A stretch of DNA of 64,000 nucleotides, taken from the NCBI GenBank assembly GCA_964504345.1, contig CAZDDX010000006.1:1-64000 (forward strand). Reading direction: 5' to 3'. Of this stretch, positions 32,467 through 40,507 are shown in pieces (positions within the stretch are counted from its first letter, which is position 1; each line of letters begins with the position of its first letter). The DNA is from CAMDTE01 sp964504345 (GTDB lineage Bacteria; Bacteroidota; Bacteroidia; Flavobacteriales; Schleiferiaceae). The notes beneath the pieces were generated by a model that did no database searches, was not told the DNA's origin, and saw only the letters and a program-made list of their open reading frames with translations. Position numbers and translations under genes: made by a program.

Positions 32467-32954
32467 TTTTTAGCCGCTTCGGCCTCAATGGCTACGCCGT
32501 TGGCCAAGAAACTGTACTCCACGCGTGGCTCGGTAATGCTGTCGATGTGGGCCTGCGACTTTCCAGCATCCGATGCTTTGTGCTTCAGCCAATCCACGCT
32601 CAAGGTGTCCACTTTCACGTAGCCAGAGACCACTGCTTTCTTGCCCGTGGCGTCCATGGGAACGAAGAATGCGTAGTCTTTGAAGCGAACGGTCATCGTT
32701 TGTCCGTTGCCCATGTTCAAATCCATCCAGCAACCCTTTGCTTGGCAAACCCCGTCGATGGACGCCTCAACGGTGGCCGCAATCGAGTCCGACGTCTTCA
32801 ACTGTTCCAGCAACGCCTCTGGAGACAAGGCTCCCGCAGTTTCAATGGTGTCCCCAAAGTAGGCGAACGAACGGTTGTCAGCAGCTTCGCCCGAGGGCTG
32901 GCAGGCCGCCAACAGCAAAGCCGTTGCGCCCGCAAAAAGAAGGGAATTTTTCAT
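32463..32954 (-). CDS. DUF4920 lipoprotein
   Basis: 163 residues with lipobox LLLAACQPS. The core resembles DUF4920: SIDGVCQAKGCWMDLNMG followed by VRFKDYAFFVPMDATGKKAVVSG, with two Cys that could bind metal or form a disulfide. Function unknown. The neighbourhood (haem lipoprotein, MnmD, ilvE) agrees with what I recall for Flavobacteria. ATG 32954 is four bases after a perfect -7 box. Confidence 0.82.
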   Translation of the reverse strand: MKNSLLFAGATALLLAACQPSGEAADNRSFAYFGDTIETAGALSPEALLEQLKTSDSIAATVEASIDGVCQAKGCWMDLNMGNGQTMTVRFKDYAFFVPMDATGKKAVVSGYVKVDTLSVDWLKHKASDAGKSQAHIDSITEPRVEYSFLANGVAIEAEAAKK

Positions 32955-32958
32955 CCAA

Positions 32959-32966
32959 CAAAGATA
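32959..32966 (-). promoter_or_regulatory. -7 box of DUF4920 gene
   Basis: TATCTTTG on the minus strand, then TTGG and ATG 32954; leaderless by the four-base rule. Divergent from the ilvE box, 18 bases apart. Confidence 0.72.
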
Positions 32967-32984
32967 CAAAAGTTCCGAATGAAG

Positions 32985-32992
32985 TACCTTTG
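32985..32992 (+). promoter_or_regulatory. -7 box of ilvE
   Basis: TACCTTTG, perfect consensus, 49 bases before ATG 33042. The leader has no evident BCAA leader peptide or attenuator. Confidence 0.68.
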
Positions 32993-33041
32993 CGCTTCTT
33001 GGGGAGGCTCAGAACCCCGCATACGCTTAGAACAAGGTACC

Positions 33042-34085
33042 ATGAACATCCAACGCGTCGCAGAATCTCGAATCAATACTATTGATTTTCAGAATATTGG
33101 CTTTGGTCAACACATCTCTGACCACACCTTTGATGTCGTTTTCAGCAACGGTTCCTGGGGTGACGGCCGGATCAAACCTTATGGTGCCATGCACCACGGT
33201 TTGGGTCTGCACGCCTTGCACTACGGCCAGGCCGTCTTTGAAGGAATGAAGGCGTACCGCCAAGACGACGGGCACGTGGCCGTGTTTCGTCCGGAAGCCA
33301 ACTGGGCTCGATTGAATCGTTCCGGATCTCGCCTCCTCATCCCGGAAATTCCCAAGGAAATCTTCATGGAAGGCCTCTTGGAGTTACTTCGCGTGGACGA
33401 AGCTTGGGTGCCCGCCGGGGAGGACATGAGTTTGTACATCCGTCCCTTCTTGTTCGGCTCGTCGGAATTCATCACGGCCCGACCGTCCGAGGAATACACT
33501 TTTGCGATTTTGACCGGCCCCGTAGGGGCTTACTACGCGCAACCGGTTAAGGTTAAAATTGAGGACCACTACACCCGCGCTGCCTCCGGCGGTGTGGGTT
33601 ATACCAAAGCCGCGGGCAACTACGGCGGTGCGTTCTACGCCACCGCACAGGCCCAAAAGGAGGGTTTCAACCAGGTTTTGTGGACGGACCACGTGGAGCA
33701 CGCCTACTTGGAGGAAGCGGGGACCATGAACGTTGCGTTTATACTGGACGGTGTTCTGGTGACTCCTGCGCTGACGGACCGCATTTTGGCGGGCATTACC
33801 CGCGATTCCATCTTGACGGTTGCCCGTTCGTGGGGCATGCCGGTTGAGGAGCGCAAAGTTTCCGTGCACGAGTTGCAGGAGCACGCCCAAAAAGGCACCT
33901 TGCAAGAGGCTTTTGGCATGGGAACCGCAGCTGTGGTAAGCCCCATCGACGGCATTGGGTACCAAGGCAAGATGATTGACGTGCCGGCTCCTCAAGACGG
34001 AGTGGCCCAGCGCGTAAAAAAGGCATTGGCAGACATTCGCCACGGTCGTGCGGAAGACGTGCACGGCTGGATGGTGCGCATTTGA
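33042..34085 (+). CDS. ilvE: branched-chain amino acid aminotransferase
   Basis: 347 residues, fold type IV PLP enzyme that makes or degrades Val, Leu and Ile. Motifs are LHYGQAVFEGMKAYR, YIRPFLFGSS, GYTKAAGNYGGAF with the PLP Lys, LEEAGTMNVAFIL and GTAAVVSPIDGI. The frame runs on far upstream without a credible domain, so MNIQRVAESRI at 33042 is taken as start. Own promoter; no other ilv gene is in the window. Confidence 0.94.
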   Translation: MNIQRVAESRINTIDFQNIGFGQHISDHTFDVVFSNGSWGDGRIKPYGAMHHGLGLHALHYGQAVFEGMKAYRQDDGHVAVFRPEANWARLNRSGSRLLIPEIPKEIFMEGLLELLRVDEAWVPAGEDMSLYIRPFLFGSSEFITARPSEEYTFAILTGPVGAYYAQPVKVKIEDHYTRAASGGVGYTKAAGNYGGAFYATAQAQKEGFNQVLWTDHVEHAYLEEAGTMNVAFILDGVLVTPALTDRILAGITRDSILTVARSWGMPVEERKVSVHELQEHAQKGTLQEAFGMGTAAVVSPIDGIGYQGKMIDVPAPQDGVAQRVKKALADIRHGRAEDVHGWMVRI

Positions 34086-34189
34086 TCCTGCGCGCGGTAA
34101 ACCTTTCCTGGAATCGACGGACCAACTGCTGCATTGGGCGGGAACTTTTGTGCTTGCCTTTTGTTTCCATTGGGTAAATAACCCATACC

Positions 34190-35101
34190 ATGTCGATTCA
34201 TTTGGTCACCGGCGCCACCGGAATGGTGGGGATCGAACTTGTAGCACAGTTGCGATCAGCAGGCCACGAAGTCCGCACCCTAACAACCCGCATCGGACAA
34301 TCCCATGACGCCAACATCCAGTACTGGAGCCCGGATACCGGTGTGCTGGATCCCGCGGTTCTGCGCGGCGTTTCTGTGGTACACCACCTGGCCGGAGCCT
34401 CGGTCTCTGAGAAATGGACCGCGGCACACCGTCGGGATATTCTCACTAGCCGCCAAAAAGGGACGGATTTATTGGTGGACCGACTGCGCTCCCTTTCCGC
34501 TGAAGAGCGTCCGCACACCGTTGTTTGCGCTTCAGCGGTGGGTATATACTCAGACCAAGCGGCGGACACTCCCCAACTCACGGAAAACGACGGACACGGC
34601 ACGGGGTTCCTGGCGGAGGTGGTTCGCCACTGGGAGTTGGCAACGGATCAATTCCGCACATTAGGCATTCGAACGGTTCAACTGCGTATTGGCATTGTGC
34701 TGGGCCAAGGCGGGGCGCTGAGCGCCATGCTGCCGCTGTTCCGGGCGGGATTGGGCTCTCCCTTGGGATCTGGGCACCAGTGGATGCCTTGGATTCACGT
34801 AGAGGATTTGGCCGCTGCCTTTGTGCACGCAGCAAATCTGGAAAGCATGGACGGAGTGTACAACGCCGTAGGGGTTGCGCCCGCCACCAACCGCGATTTC
34901 AGTGCCGCACTGGCACGGGTTCTCAACAAACCGTTTTGGGCTCCTGCTCCGCCTGCGTTTTTGCTGCGGCTGGTATTGGGCGATCGCTCCATCTTGGTGT
35001 TGGGAAGCACACCGGCTTCGTCCGAAAAGTTACGCGCAACGGGCTTTGTGCACCGCTTTACCGATTTGGATGCGGCATTGGCCTCTGTGGTTAAGCGGTA
35101 A
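34190..35101 (+). CDS. TIGR01777 family epimerase (SDR)
   Basis: 303 residues. N-terminal Rossmann fold with VTGATGMVGIEL, HHLAGASVSEKW, ASAVGIYSD and GVPGGGG-type spacing replaced by TGFLAEVVRHWE. The C-terminal part (PFWAPAPPAFLLRLVLGD) matches DUF1731. NAD(P)-dependent sugar-like epimerase family whose substrate is unknown; related to YfcH and plant SulA-like proteins. The stretch 34086-34189 contains no gene; a weak box AACTTTTG lies in it. A strong terminator follows the gene. Confidence 0.87.
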   Translation: MSIHLVTGATGMVGIELVAQLRSAGHEVRTLTTRIGQSHDANIQYWSPDTGVLDPAVLRGVSVVHHLAGASVSEKWTAAHRRDILTSRQKGTDLLVDRLRSLSAEERPHTVVCASAVGIYSDQAADTPQLTENDGHGTGFLAEVVRHWELATDQFRTLGIRTVQLRIGIVLGQGGALSAMLPLFRAGLGSPLGSGHQWMPWIHVEDLAAAFVHAANLESMDGVYNAVGVAPATNRDFSAALARVLNKPFWAPAPPAFLLRLVLGDRSILVLGSTPASSEKLRATGFVHRFTDLDAALASVVKR

Positions 35102-35166
35102 GACCAAGCATTCCAATACGAGCATCAGCATCCGCAAGGATCCCCGTTACAGTGCGCAAAAAAAAT

Positions 35167-35201
35167 GGGGCTGCCTCGTCATGAGACAGCCCCTTTTTTT
35201 T
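35167..35201. terminator. bidirectional intrinsic terminator
   Basis: Stem GGGGCTG with CTC and GAG pairing above one mismatch, closing CAGCCCC, followed by eight T. The opposite strand also has eight T after the stem. It serves the epimerase gene and the convergent YceI gene. Confidence 0.93.
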
Positions 35202-35259
35202 GGATTTCCAGTTCGCTCATCCCGCACAACACGCGAGAGCCCAGAGAAAGGTTATGAGC

Positions 35260-35898
35260 TTACTTGGCGCGGTTGGCCTTCACCTCAAAAGACAAGGTAA
35301 TTTCGTCGTTGATCAACTGGTCTTTGGCCAAGCCAACAATACCGGTAGAGCCAAAAGAAACGCCCCACTTCTTGCGGTCAATCTTGAATTCAGGAGCGCT
35401 CAAGGTTACGGTAGAATCTGCTACCACTACAGTTGCAGGAAAGGATACGGCAACGGCGCTGTCCTTGATGGTCAGGTTGCCAAACAAGGTACCTGCTTCG
35501 TACTTGGTTACGTCGAAGGAAGCGGTTGCGTAGGTAGCTGCGTCAAAGAAATCGGCGCCCTTCAGGTGGCCCACCAACTTGTCTTTGTACTCCTGCTCCA
35601 TGGCCGCGTCGGTGCACACAATGGAGTTCATGTTGAACACAAACGAACCCGATGCCAATTGATCGGCAGTGTCCAAGGTCAACGTACCAGAAACCAAACG
35701 CACGGTACCGGCGTGGCCGTAGTCTTTTACAAAAGGCTTGTTGCCTTTCCAATTGAGAACGGATGCGGTGGTGTCTACGGTGTAGGTAGCGTCTGCGGCG
35801 GCAGCAACATCGCCGGCAGCGTCTGCGCTGTTGTTGGAGCAAGAGGTTCCCAGGATACCTGCGCTGGCGAGTGCCAAGAGGGCAAATTTGTAGTTCAT
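35260..35898 (-). CDS. YceI family lipoprotein
   Basis: 212 residues. Lipobox GTSCS near residue 20, an Ala/Asp-rich linker, then a lipocalin-like YceI fold: YTVDTTASVLNWKG at the start, HLKGADFFDAATYATASF and VTLSAPEFKIDRKKWGV. YceI proteins bind isoprenoids in the periplasm. Codon use looks more AT-tolerant than in neighbours. A second YceI without lipobox lies at 56230. Promoter box 27 bases upstream. Confidence 0.88.
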   Translation of the reverse strand: MNYKFALLALASAGILGTSCSNNSADAAGDVAAAADATYTVDTTASVLNWKGNKPFVKDYGHAGTVRLVSGTLTLDTADQLASGSFVFNMNSIVCTDAAMEQEYKDKLVGHLKGADFFDAATYATASFDVTKYEAGTLFGNLTIKDSAVAVSFPATVVVADSTVTLSAPEFKIDRKKWGVSFGSTGIVGLAKDQLINDEITLSFEVKANRAK

Positions 35899-35925
35899 AA
35901 AGGTTTGTTTTAGTTGTTACAACAG

Positions 35926-35933
35926 CAAAGGTA
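35926..35933 (-). promoter_or_regulatory. -7 box of YceI lipoprotein gene
   Basis: TACCTTTG on the minus strand, 27 bases before ATG 35898, with an A-rich leader that ends in AAACAAACCTTT. Confidence 0.68.
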
Positions 35934-35981
35934 CGTCGAATGTTTTATTCAATGTTAAAACATCAATAAATGAATTGAAAA

Positions 35982-36029
35982 TATTTTTGATACTAATTTG
36001 ATATTATTACAATTATATTTTGATATTTG
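35982..36029 (+). promoter_or_regulatory. AT-rich promoter region of the 195-residue protein
   Basis: The spacer 35934-36047 is much more AT-rich than the rest of the window. It holds a perfect -7 box TATTTTTG (35982-35989) and a second candidate with both elements: TTTG at 35997-36000, 21 bases, then GATATTTG at 36022-36029, 18 bases before ATG 36048. Confidence 0.5.
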
Positions 36030-36047
36030 TGACTCTTCTTAAAGTAC

Positions 36048-36635
36048 ATGCCCTTCGTCCCTTCCACCTCCCAAGTCCAAACCATTGGTGAAACCTACCG
36101 CATGCCCGCATGGATCTTGTGGTTGATGGGGATTTCCTACACCACGGTTACGCTGTTGGTGCTTGGCTTGGAATACAAAAACGTTTGGGCCTGGCTCCTC
36201 GGCGCGCCCAACCAAGACGGCGCCACTGCCTTCTTTGTTTGGTTGGGCATCACGGCGCTGGAAGGCTTTCTGGTGCAGTTTCTCTTGCGCGCGCCTTTTA
36301 CGTGGTCTGTGGGACCGGAGGGCATCCGGCTCCGGTTCGGGATTTGGCGCAACCGACGCTTTGCGTGGAGCGATCTCAAACGCGTGGAAGTCGTTTACGT
36401 CGAGCCCTGGGATGCCGGCGGATACGGCGTCAAACTTGGTCCACACGGTTGGACCTACGCCTTTTTTGAAGGGCCCGGAGTGCGCTTGGATTGGGCAACA
36501 TCGGATAAAAAGTCCATTTGTTTTGCTTTTCAAGATTCGGAAAAAGGCCGCAACGCACTGGATCTGGCTTCCCAATACACGGAAGTGACCAATCCCAAGA
36601 ATTTGTTGAATGCCTGGACCCCTCCTGCCGCATGA
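36048..36635 (+). CDS. uncharacterised membrane protein with PH-like region
   Basis: 195 residues. Two membrane helices (about 22-43 and 62-82), then a cytoplasmic beta-rich part: WSVGPEGIRLRFGIWRN, WSDLKRVEVVYVEPW, YGVKLGPHGW. This layout recalls bacterial PH-domain membrane proteins, but I do not recognise a family. It overlaps the downstream ribbon-helix-helix gene as ATGA, so the two are translationally coupled and may act together. Confidence 0.72.
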   Translation: MPFVPSTSQVQTIGETYRMPAWILWLMGISYTTVTLLVLGLEYKNVWAWLLGAPNQDGATAFFVWLGITALEGFLVQFLLRAPFTWSVGPEGIRLRFGIWRNRRFAWSDLKRVEVVYVEPWDAGGYGVKLGPHGWTYAFFEGPGVRLDWATSDKKSICFAFQDSEKGRNALDLASQYTEVTNPKNLLNAWTPPAA

Positions 36636-36901
36636 GTGCGCCCGCCAAGAAATCCTTTGTGGTACGGCTGGACCCCTCCACCCTGGAAGCTTATGCTTCC
36701 TGGGCCTCCGACGAGTTCCGGAGCGTCAACGGCCAAATGGAGTACGTACTAACTCAGGCATTGCGCCAAAGTAGATCCAACGCATCCGCACCGAGCGGCT
36801 TGCTTCCCACTAAACCCTCAAAACCCTCCAAAAATGGTCCTGAAAAGAACCCTTTGGGCGTTTCTGACGCTGCTCTTCCTGACGGCGTTGGCCCTATTTA
36901 A
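36632..36901 (+). CDS. Arc-like ribbon-helix-helix protein
   Basis: 89 residues. The N-terminal half KKSFVVRLDPSTLEAYASWA and the following SVNGQMEYVLTQAL fit the ribbon-helix-helix DNA-binding fold of the Arc family. The second half is a Ser/Pro/Lys-rich tail with no structure, and its last part is overlapped by a possible micropeptide frame. A small transcription regulator, possibly of its own operon. The true stop at 36901 overlaps the end of the convergent exporter gene. Confidence 0.75.
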   Translation: MSAPAKKSFVVRLDPSTLEAYASWASDEFRSVNGQMEYVLTQALRQSRSNASAPSGLLPTKPSKPSKNGPEKNPLGVSDAALPDGVGPI

Positions 36902-36914
36902 TGTGCATTTGTAA
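36834..36914 (+). CDS. possible 26-residue single-helix membrane peptide
   Basis: ATG 36834 in a different frame from the ribbon-helix-helix gene opens a 26-codon frame ending in TAA 36912-36914. It starts MVLKRT and is followed by an almost wholly hydrophobic helix ending FNVHL. The upstream bases are A- and C-rich (AAACCCTCCAAAA). A basic N-terminus plus one hydrophobic helix is the classic micropeptide form. It overlaps the upstream gene and the convergent exporter gene. Conservation cannot be tested here. Confidence 0.4.
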   Translation: MVLKRTLWAFLTLLFLTALALFNVHL

Positions 36915-38652
36915 AACTGGCGCGAACCAATTCCGCGTACCGGCCGTTTAGGGCTTGGAGTTCTGCATGCGTACCGCATTCGGCCAGGCCGCCGTCGGCA
37001 ATTACTGCGATGCGGTCTGCGTGCGAAATGGTGGCCAATCGGTGGGCCACCACGATCGAAGTGCGTCCGCGCGTGAGGGCCACGGTGGCGGACTGCACCC
37101 AGCGCTCCGTCTCGGAGTCTATGTTGCTGGTAGCCTCGTCCAGCACCAACACCGGCGGGTTCAATAGAAATGCCCGCAGGAAGGACAGCAATTGGCGCTG
37201 ACCGGTACTCAAGGTGTTGCCGCGCTCCTGTACTTGAAAGTCCAGCCCACCCGGTAATTTCTGCAGGAAGTCCGCCAGTCCCATGGAGGTTGCGGCCTTC
37301 CAAATAACGTCGTCGAGCAGGGGCTCAAACAACGTAACGTTGTCCCGTACGGTGCCGGAAAACAGGAAAACATCCTGCATGACCAAGGCCGCCTGGGAAC
37401 GAAGCGATGCCTTGTCCCAATCTCGCAACGGAATTCCGTCCACCCGAATTTCTCCTTCCTGCGGCTCGTAGTGACCCAAAAGCAGCCCAATGAGGGTGCT
37501 TTTTCCTGCGCCAGTGGGACCTACCACAGCAAGTGTTTCCCCTGGCAAAATGGTTAAGTTAAAACCACGCAGCACGGGTTCGTCCGGACGGTATCCGAAG
37601 GTAATGTTGCGGAACTCTATGCCCCCGCGAAGCGGCGCGGCGTGCGTGCCGTTGGGCTCCAATTCCTCCTTTTGGTCAATCAGTTTCAGGACCCGGTCCG
37701 ACGCCACCATGCCCATTTGCAAGGTGTTGAAGCGGTCCGCCAATTGACGCAGTGGGCGGTAGAGCATGTTGATGAACAAGATCATGGCGGTCAAATCTCC
37801 TACGGTAACCCCATCGCCGGCGGCCGCACGGTAACCTCCATACCAAACGGCCAAGCCAATGCTCACGGCACTCAGCAGTTCGATGATGGGCAAAAAAAGG
37901 CTAAACGACCAAATGCTTCGAATGTTGGCGTCTCGGTGTTTGGCGTTGATGGCCTCAAAACGGGCGGCCTCTGCCTTTTCGCGCCCAAAAAGGTGCACCA
38001 GAGCCATTCCCGTGATGCGCTCTTGCACAAACGCGTTCAGGGCAGCTACTTGGTTCCGGACGTCCGTGAAGCTGGCCTGGATGGATTTTTGGAACCAACG
38101 AGTGGCCACAAAAAGGATGGGGATGACGCTCAGTGAAATCAGGACCAAGGTGGGGTCAAACGTGAGAAACAAGGCCAACAGCAGGACGGCAATTTTGAAA
38201 AAATCACCAAAAATCACCAACAATCCCTCCGCAAAAATGTCCGCAATCGTTTCGGCGTCGGACACGGTACGGGTGACCAAGGTGCCTACGGGAGTGCGGT
38301 CGAAATAACTCATTTTGAAGCGGAGTAGGCGGTCAAAAAGTTGCACCCGCAGGTCGCGAATGACCCACTGACCCAAGCGATTGGTCATGCGGTAAAACGA
38401 CCACTGCAGAAGTCCTTCCACCAGGAGTAGGCCGAATAAAACCAAGAGAATTCGGTGCACATCACCGGCGGATTCAGCGGCTACGGCGGTGTCTACGGCG
38501 TCGCGAATCAATAGAGGGCGCGCGGTGGACAGAAGTCCCAGAACCACGGTTAAGGCTCCTGCGAGCGCAAACGTCTTCCAGTAAGGTTTTGCGTACCGCA
38601 AAATACCGCGAAGAATTTGGGCGTCGAAGGCCTTACCGCTCACTGGAGCCAT
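36898..38652 (-). CDS. ABC exporter, membrane and ATPase domains fused
   Basis: 584 residues. Six-helix type I exporter domain (about 20-320) then nucleotide-binding domain with Walker A VGPTGAGKSTL, Q-loop VMQDVFLFS, signature LSTGQRQLL, Walker B VLVLDEATSN and H-loop VVAHRLAT. MsbA/MdlB-like, probably a homodimeric lipid or drug exporter. The LSTGQ signature replaces the usual LSGGQ. It sits with truA, a phosphoesterase, DUF4293 and rho, a gene order I recall from Flavobacteria. Start overlaps the truA stop by 20 bases. Confidence 0.92.
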   Translation of the reverse strand: MAPVSGKAFDAQILRGILRYAKPYWKTFALAGALTVVLGLLSTARPLLIRDAVDTAVAAESAGDVHRILLVLFGLLLVEGLLQWSFYRMTNRLGQWVIRDLRVQLFDRLLRFKMSYFDRTPVGTLVTRTVSDAETIADIFAEGLLVIFGDFFKIAVLLLALFLTFDPTLVLISLSVIPILFVATRWFQKSIQASFTDVRNQVAALNAFVQERITGMALVHLFGREKAEAARFEAINAKHRDANIRSIWSFSLFLPIIELLSAVSIGLAVWYGGYRAAAGDGVTVGDLTAMILFINMLYRPLRQLADRFNTLQMGMVASDRVLKLIDQKEELEPNGTHAAPLRGGIEFRNITFGYRPDEPVLRGFNLTILPGETLAVVGPTGAGKSTLIGLLLGHYEPQEGEIRVDGIPLRDWDKASLRSQAALVMQDVFLFSGTVRDNVTLFEPLLDDVIWKAATSMGLADFLQKLPGGLDFQVQERGNTLSTGQRQLLSFLRAFLLNPPVLVLDEATSNIDSETERWVQSATVALTRGRTSIVVAHRLATISHADRIAVIADGGLAECGTHAELQALNGRYAELVRASFTNAH

Positions 38653-39406
38653 TGCTGTAACACGTTGTGGGGTATTCCGCCCCGTTAAAAAAAAGTCCGT
38701 GAGCCGGGGCGCTGACGCCTGCGTCGCTGCGACTCCCCCCCTGCAGCAAATCCGAAAATTCCGAACGGGTGGAGCGCCCCAAGGCCAATTCCACTTGCGT
38801 GCCTACCAAGGCGCGCACCATGTTGCGCAAAAAACGATTGGCCCGTATACGGAAGTGCCATTCCTCGTCCTGAAATTCCCAGTAGGCCTCGTGGACCGTG
38901 CACAGGGGCGTGGTGTGGTCTGCATCGGCTTTTGCAAAGGCAGAAAAATCGTGTTCGCCCACGAGTTGTTCCGCAGCCCAGCGGAGGTTGTCTTCGTTTA
39001 AGGACCGATCCACCAACCAAGCAACGTCCCGGTTAAACGGGCTTTTGGTGCGCGCCAATCGGTACCAGTAGGCCCGCCCCGTACAGGAAAACCGCGCGTG
39101 GGCATTGGGCTCCACCGGTTGCAGGGCATGCACCATGACGGAGGGCGGAAGCATGCGGTTGAGCTTAAACAAGGCTTGCTCCAGGTCTTCTGGCGCATTG
39201 GGTACATCCACATGGGCCACATAGTTCCGTCCGTGCACGCCGGCATCGGTGCGTCCGGCTCCAACCACCCCACCGGAAGCACCCAAAATACGGTAAAAGG
39301 CTTCGTTCAAAACCCCCTGTACGGTGTTCTGGCCGGGCTGAACTTGCCAACCGGCGAAGTCTGCCCCGTGGTAGGAGAGCGTTGCGAAGTACCTTTGAAA
39401 ACTCAT
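38633..39406 (-). CDS. truA: tRNA pseudouridine(38-40) synthase
   Basis: 257 residues. Begins MSFQRYFATLSYHGADFAGW, with the catalytic Asp in GAGRTDAGVHGRNYVAH and later FRIRANRFLRNMVRALVG. Isomerises U38-U40 in the anticodon arm. The frame continues upstream, but this start fits the family. It is read from ATG 39406, which shares the palindrome CATG with the ATG of the divergent phosphoesterase gene: the two start codons overlap on opposite strands. Confidence 0.94.
   Translation of the reverse strand: MSFQRYFATLSYHGADFAGWQVQPGQNTVQGVLNEAFYRILGASGGVVGAGRTDAGVHGRNYVAHVDVPNAPEDLEQALFKLNRMLPPSVMVHALQPVEPNAHARFSCTGRAYWYRLARTKSPFNRDVAWLVDRSLNEDNLRWAAEQLVGEHDFSAFAKADADHTTPLCTVHEAYWEFQDEEWHFRIRANRFLRNMVRALVGTQVELALGRSTRSEFSDLLQGGSRSDAGVSAPAHGLFFNGAEYPTTCYSNGSSER
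39390..39397 (+). promoter_or_regulatory. -7 box of phosphoesterase gene, inside truA
   Basis: TACCTTTG, seven bases before ATG 39405. On the opposite strand these bases are codons 4-6 of truA, so the promoter lies inside the neighbouring gene. Confidence 0.65.
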
Positions 39407-39983
39407 GGAGCTTACAAAAGTACGACACCTGCGGGTGGCCCTGATCTCGGACACGCACGGAACTTGGGACGAACCCTTGAAACGAGCTGTTTCTGAGGCC
39501 GACGAGTTGTGGCACGCCGGCGATTTGGGGCCCATTACCGAACATTTGCGGGCGTGGGAAGCCGAAGTGCCGGGCCGACGTTTGCGGGTGGTGACGGGCA
39601 ACATTGACGGTGTACCGCTGACGCTGGAGTTTCCAAAAGAATTGGATTTTACTGCGGAAGGTGTGCGGGTTTGGATGATCCACATTGGCGGATATCCCGG
39701 TCGATACGCCCCATCGGTTCGCGCGGGCTGGCCCGCCAAAGTCGCATCCGGCCCTGTGGATTTATTCGTTTGCGGCCACTCGCATGTGCTTCGCGTACTG
39801 CGGGACAGCCAATACGGTGCGCTGTGCCTCAATCCCGGGGCCTGCGGCACCCACGGTTTTCACTCCATTCGAACCCTACTTCGGTTCTCCTTATTTGAGG
39901 GAAAAGTTGTGGACCTGGAGGCGGTTGAATTGGGTCCGCGCGGCAAACTACCACCAGACCACAATCTGCCGGACCCCTACTGA
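39405..39983 (+). CDS. metallophosphoesterase (YfcE type)
   Basis: 192 residues, calcineurin-like fold. Metal ligands are in ALISDTHGTWDE, WHAGDLG, TGNIDG, and VCGHSHVLR, followed by LNPGACG. Small YfcE-like enzymes hydrolyse phosphodiesters with broad specificity; the substrate is unknown. Start ATG 39405 overlaps the start of truA. The next gene, DUF4293, is convergent. Confidence 0.9.
   Translation: MELTKVRHLRVALISDTHGTWDEPLKRAVSEADELWHAGDLGPITEHLRAWEAEVPGRRLRVVTGNIDGVPLTLEFPKELDFTAEGVRVWMIHIGGYPGRYAPSVRAGWPAKVASGPVDLFVCGHSHVLRVLRDSQYGALCLNPGACGTHGFHSIRTLLRFSLFEGKVVDLEAVELGPRGKLPPDHNLPDPY
39415..39422 (-). promoter_or_regulatory. -7 box of truA, inside phosphoesterase gene
   Basis: TACTTTTG on the minus strand, eight bases before the truA ATG at 39406. 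It lies in codons 4-6 of the phosphoesterase gene on the other strand. Confidence 0.6.
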
Positions 39984-40012
39984 AATCGGTACGTCTTAAA
40001 AGAAACCCGGAA

Positions 40013-40381
40013 TTAGCGGATTCGGTCAGAAGACTTGATCAGTTCTTCGTCGCGTTGGATGGCGCGGTTGGCCAGTGACGCAAAAACCACGGCGCACAAA
40101 GGAGCCAGGGTCACCCAAACCGACTGATCCAACACACTGGAGTCACCGGCTTTTAACACCGGATACAAGTAAACGGCCTCCAGAGCAAAAGCCACCAGCA
40201 TGGCCAGCCGGTTGACCACAAACTGCCGCTTTCGGTTTTTGTAGTAGGTACAATTGGCCAGAAAAAGCCCCACGCCCAAACCGCCCAAAACGGTTTCTAG
40301 GACGCTGGGATTCCCCATTCCGACGGAAAAAAGCATCAAGGCCCCCAGGACCATGTGCACGGTTTGAATGCGCTGCCACAT
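40013..40381 (-). CDS. DUF4293 membrane protein
   Basis: 122 residues with four hydrophobic helices. Starts MWQRIQTVHMVLGALMLF, the typical opening of DUF4293, a Bacteroidota family found next to rho. Function unknown. ATG 40381 is preferred over the upstream in-frame ATG 40396, because it matches relatives and follows a -7-like box by four bases. Confidence 0.82.
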   Translation of the reverse strand: MWQRIQTVHMVLGALMLFSVGMGNPSVLETVLGGLGVGLFLANCTYYKNRKRQFVVNRLAMLVAFALEAVYLYPVLKAGDSSVLDQSVWVTLAPLCAVVFASLANRAIQRDEELIKSSDRIR

Positions 40382-40385
40382 GGTG

Positions 40386-40393
40386 CAAAGCTG
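40386..40393 (-). promoter_or_regulatory. -7-like box of DUF4293 gene
   Basis: CAGCTTTG on the minus strand (one mismatch to TAnnTTTG), then CACC and ATG 40381. Confidence 0.45.
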
Positions 40394-40435
40394 CAAAAAA
40401 AATCAATCAATCAGCGGTCGTATTGAGATTTGTTG

Positions 40436-40507
40436 TACTATTGCGGCGCAAATCCGCCTTAGTGCGGTGGGCCTGAGGCCCTTGACTTTCTCTCCTTATT
40501 CCTATTT
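40436..40507 (+). promoter_or_regulatory. rho leader with box and two small hairpins
   Basis: TACTATTG (40436-40443, one mismatch to TAnnTTTG) is followed by a 64-base leader. Two short hairpins lie in it: CCGC/GCGG (40454-40467) and GGGCC/GGCCC with loop TGA (40469-40481). Rho genes are often autoregulated in their leader; whether this applies here is not shown. Confidence 0.35.
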
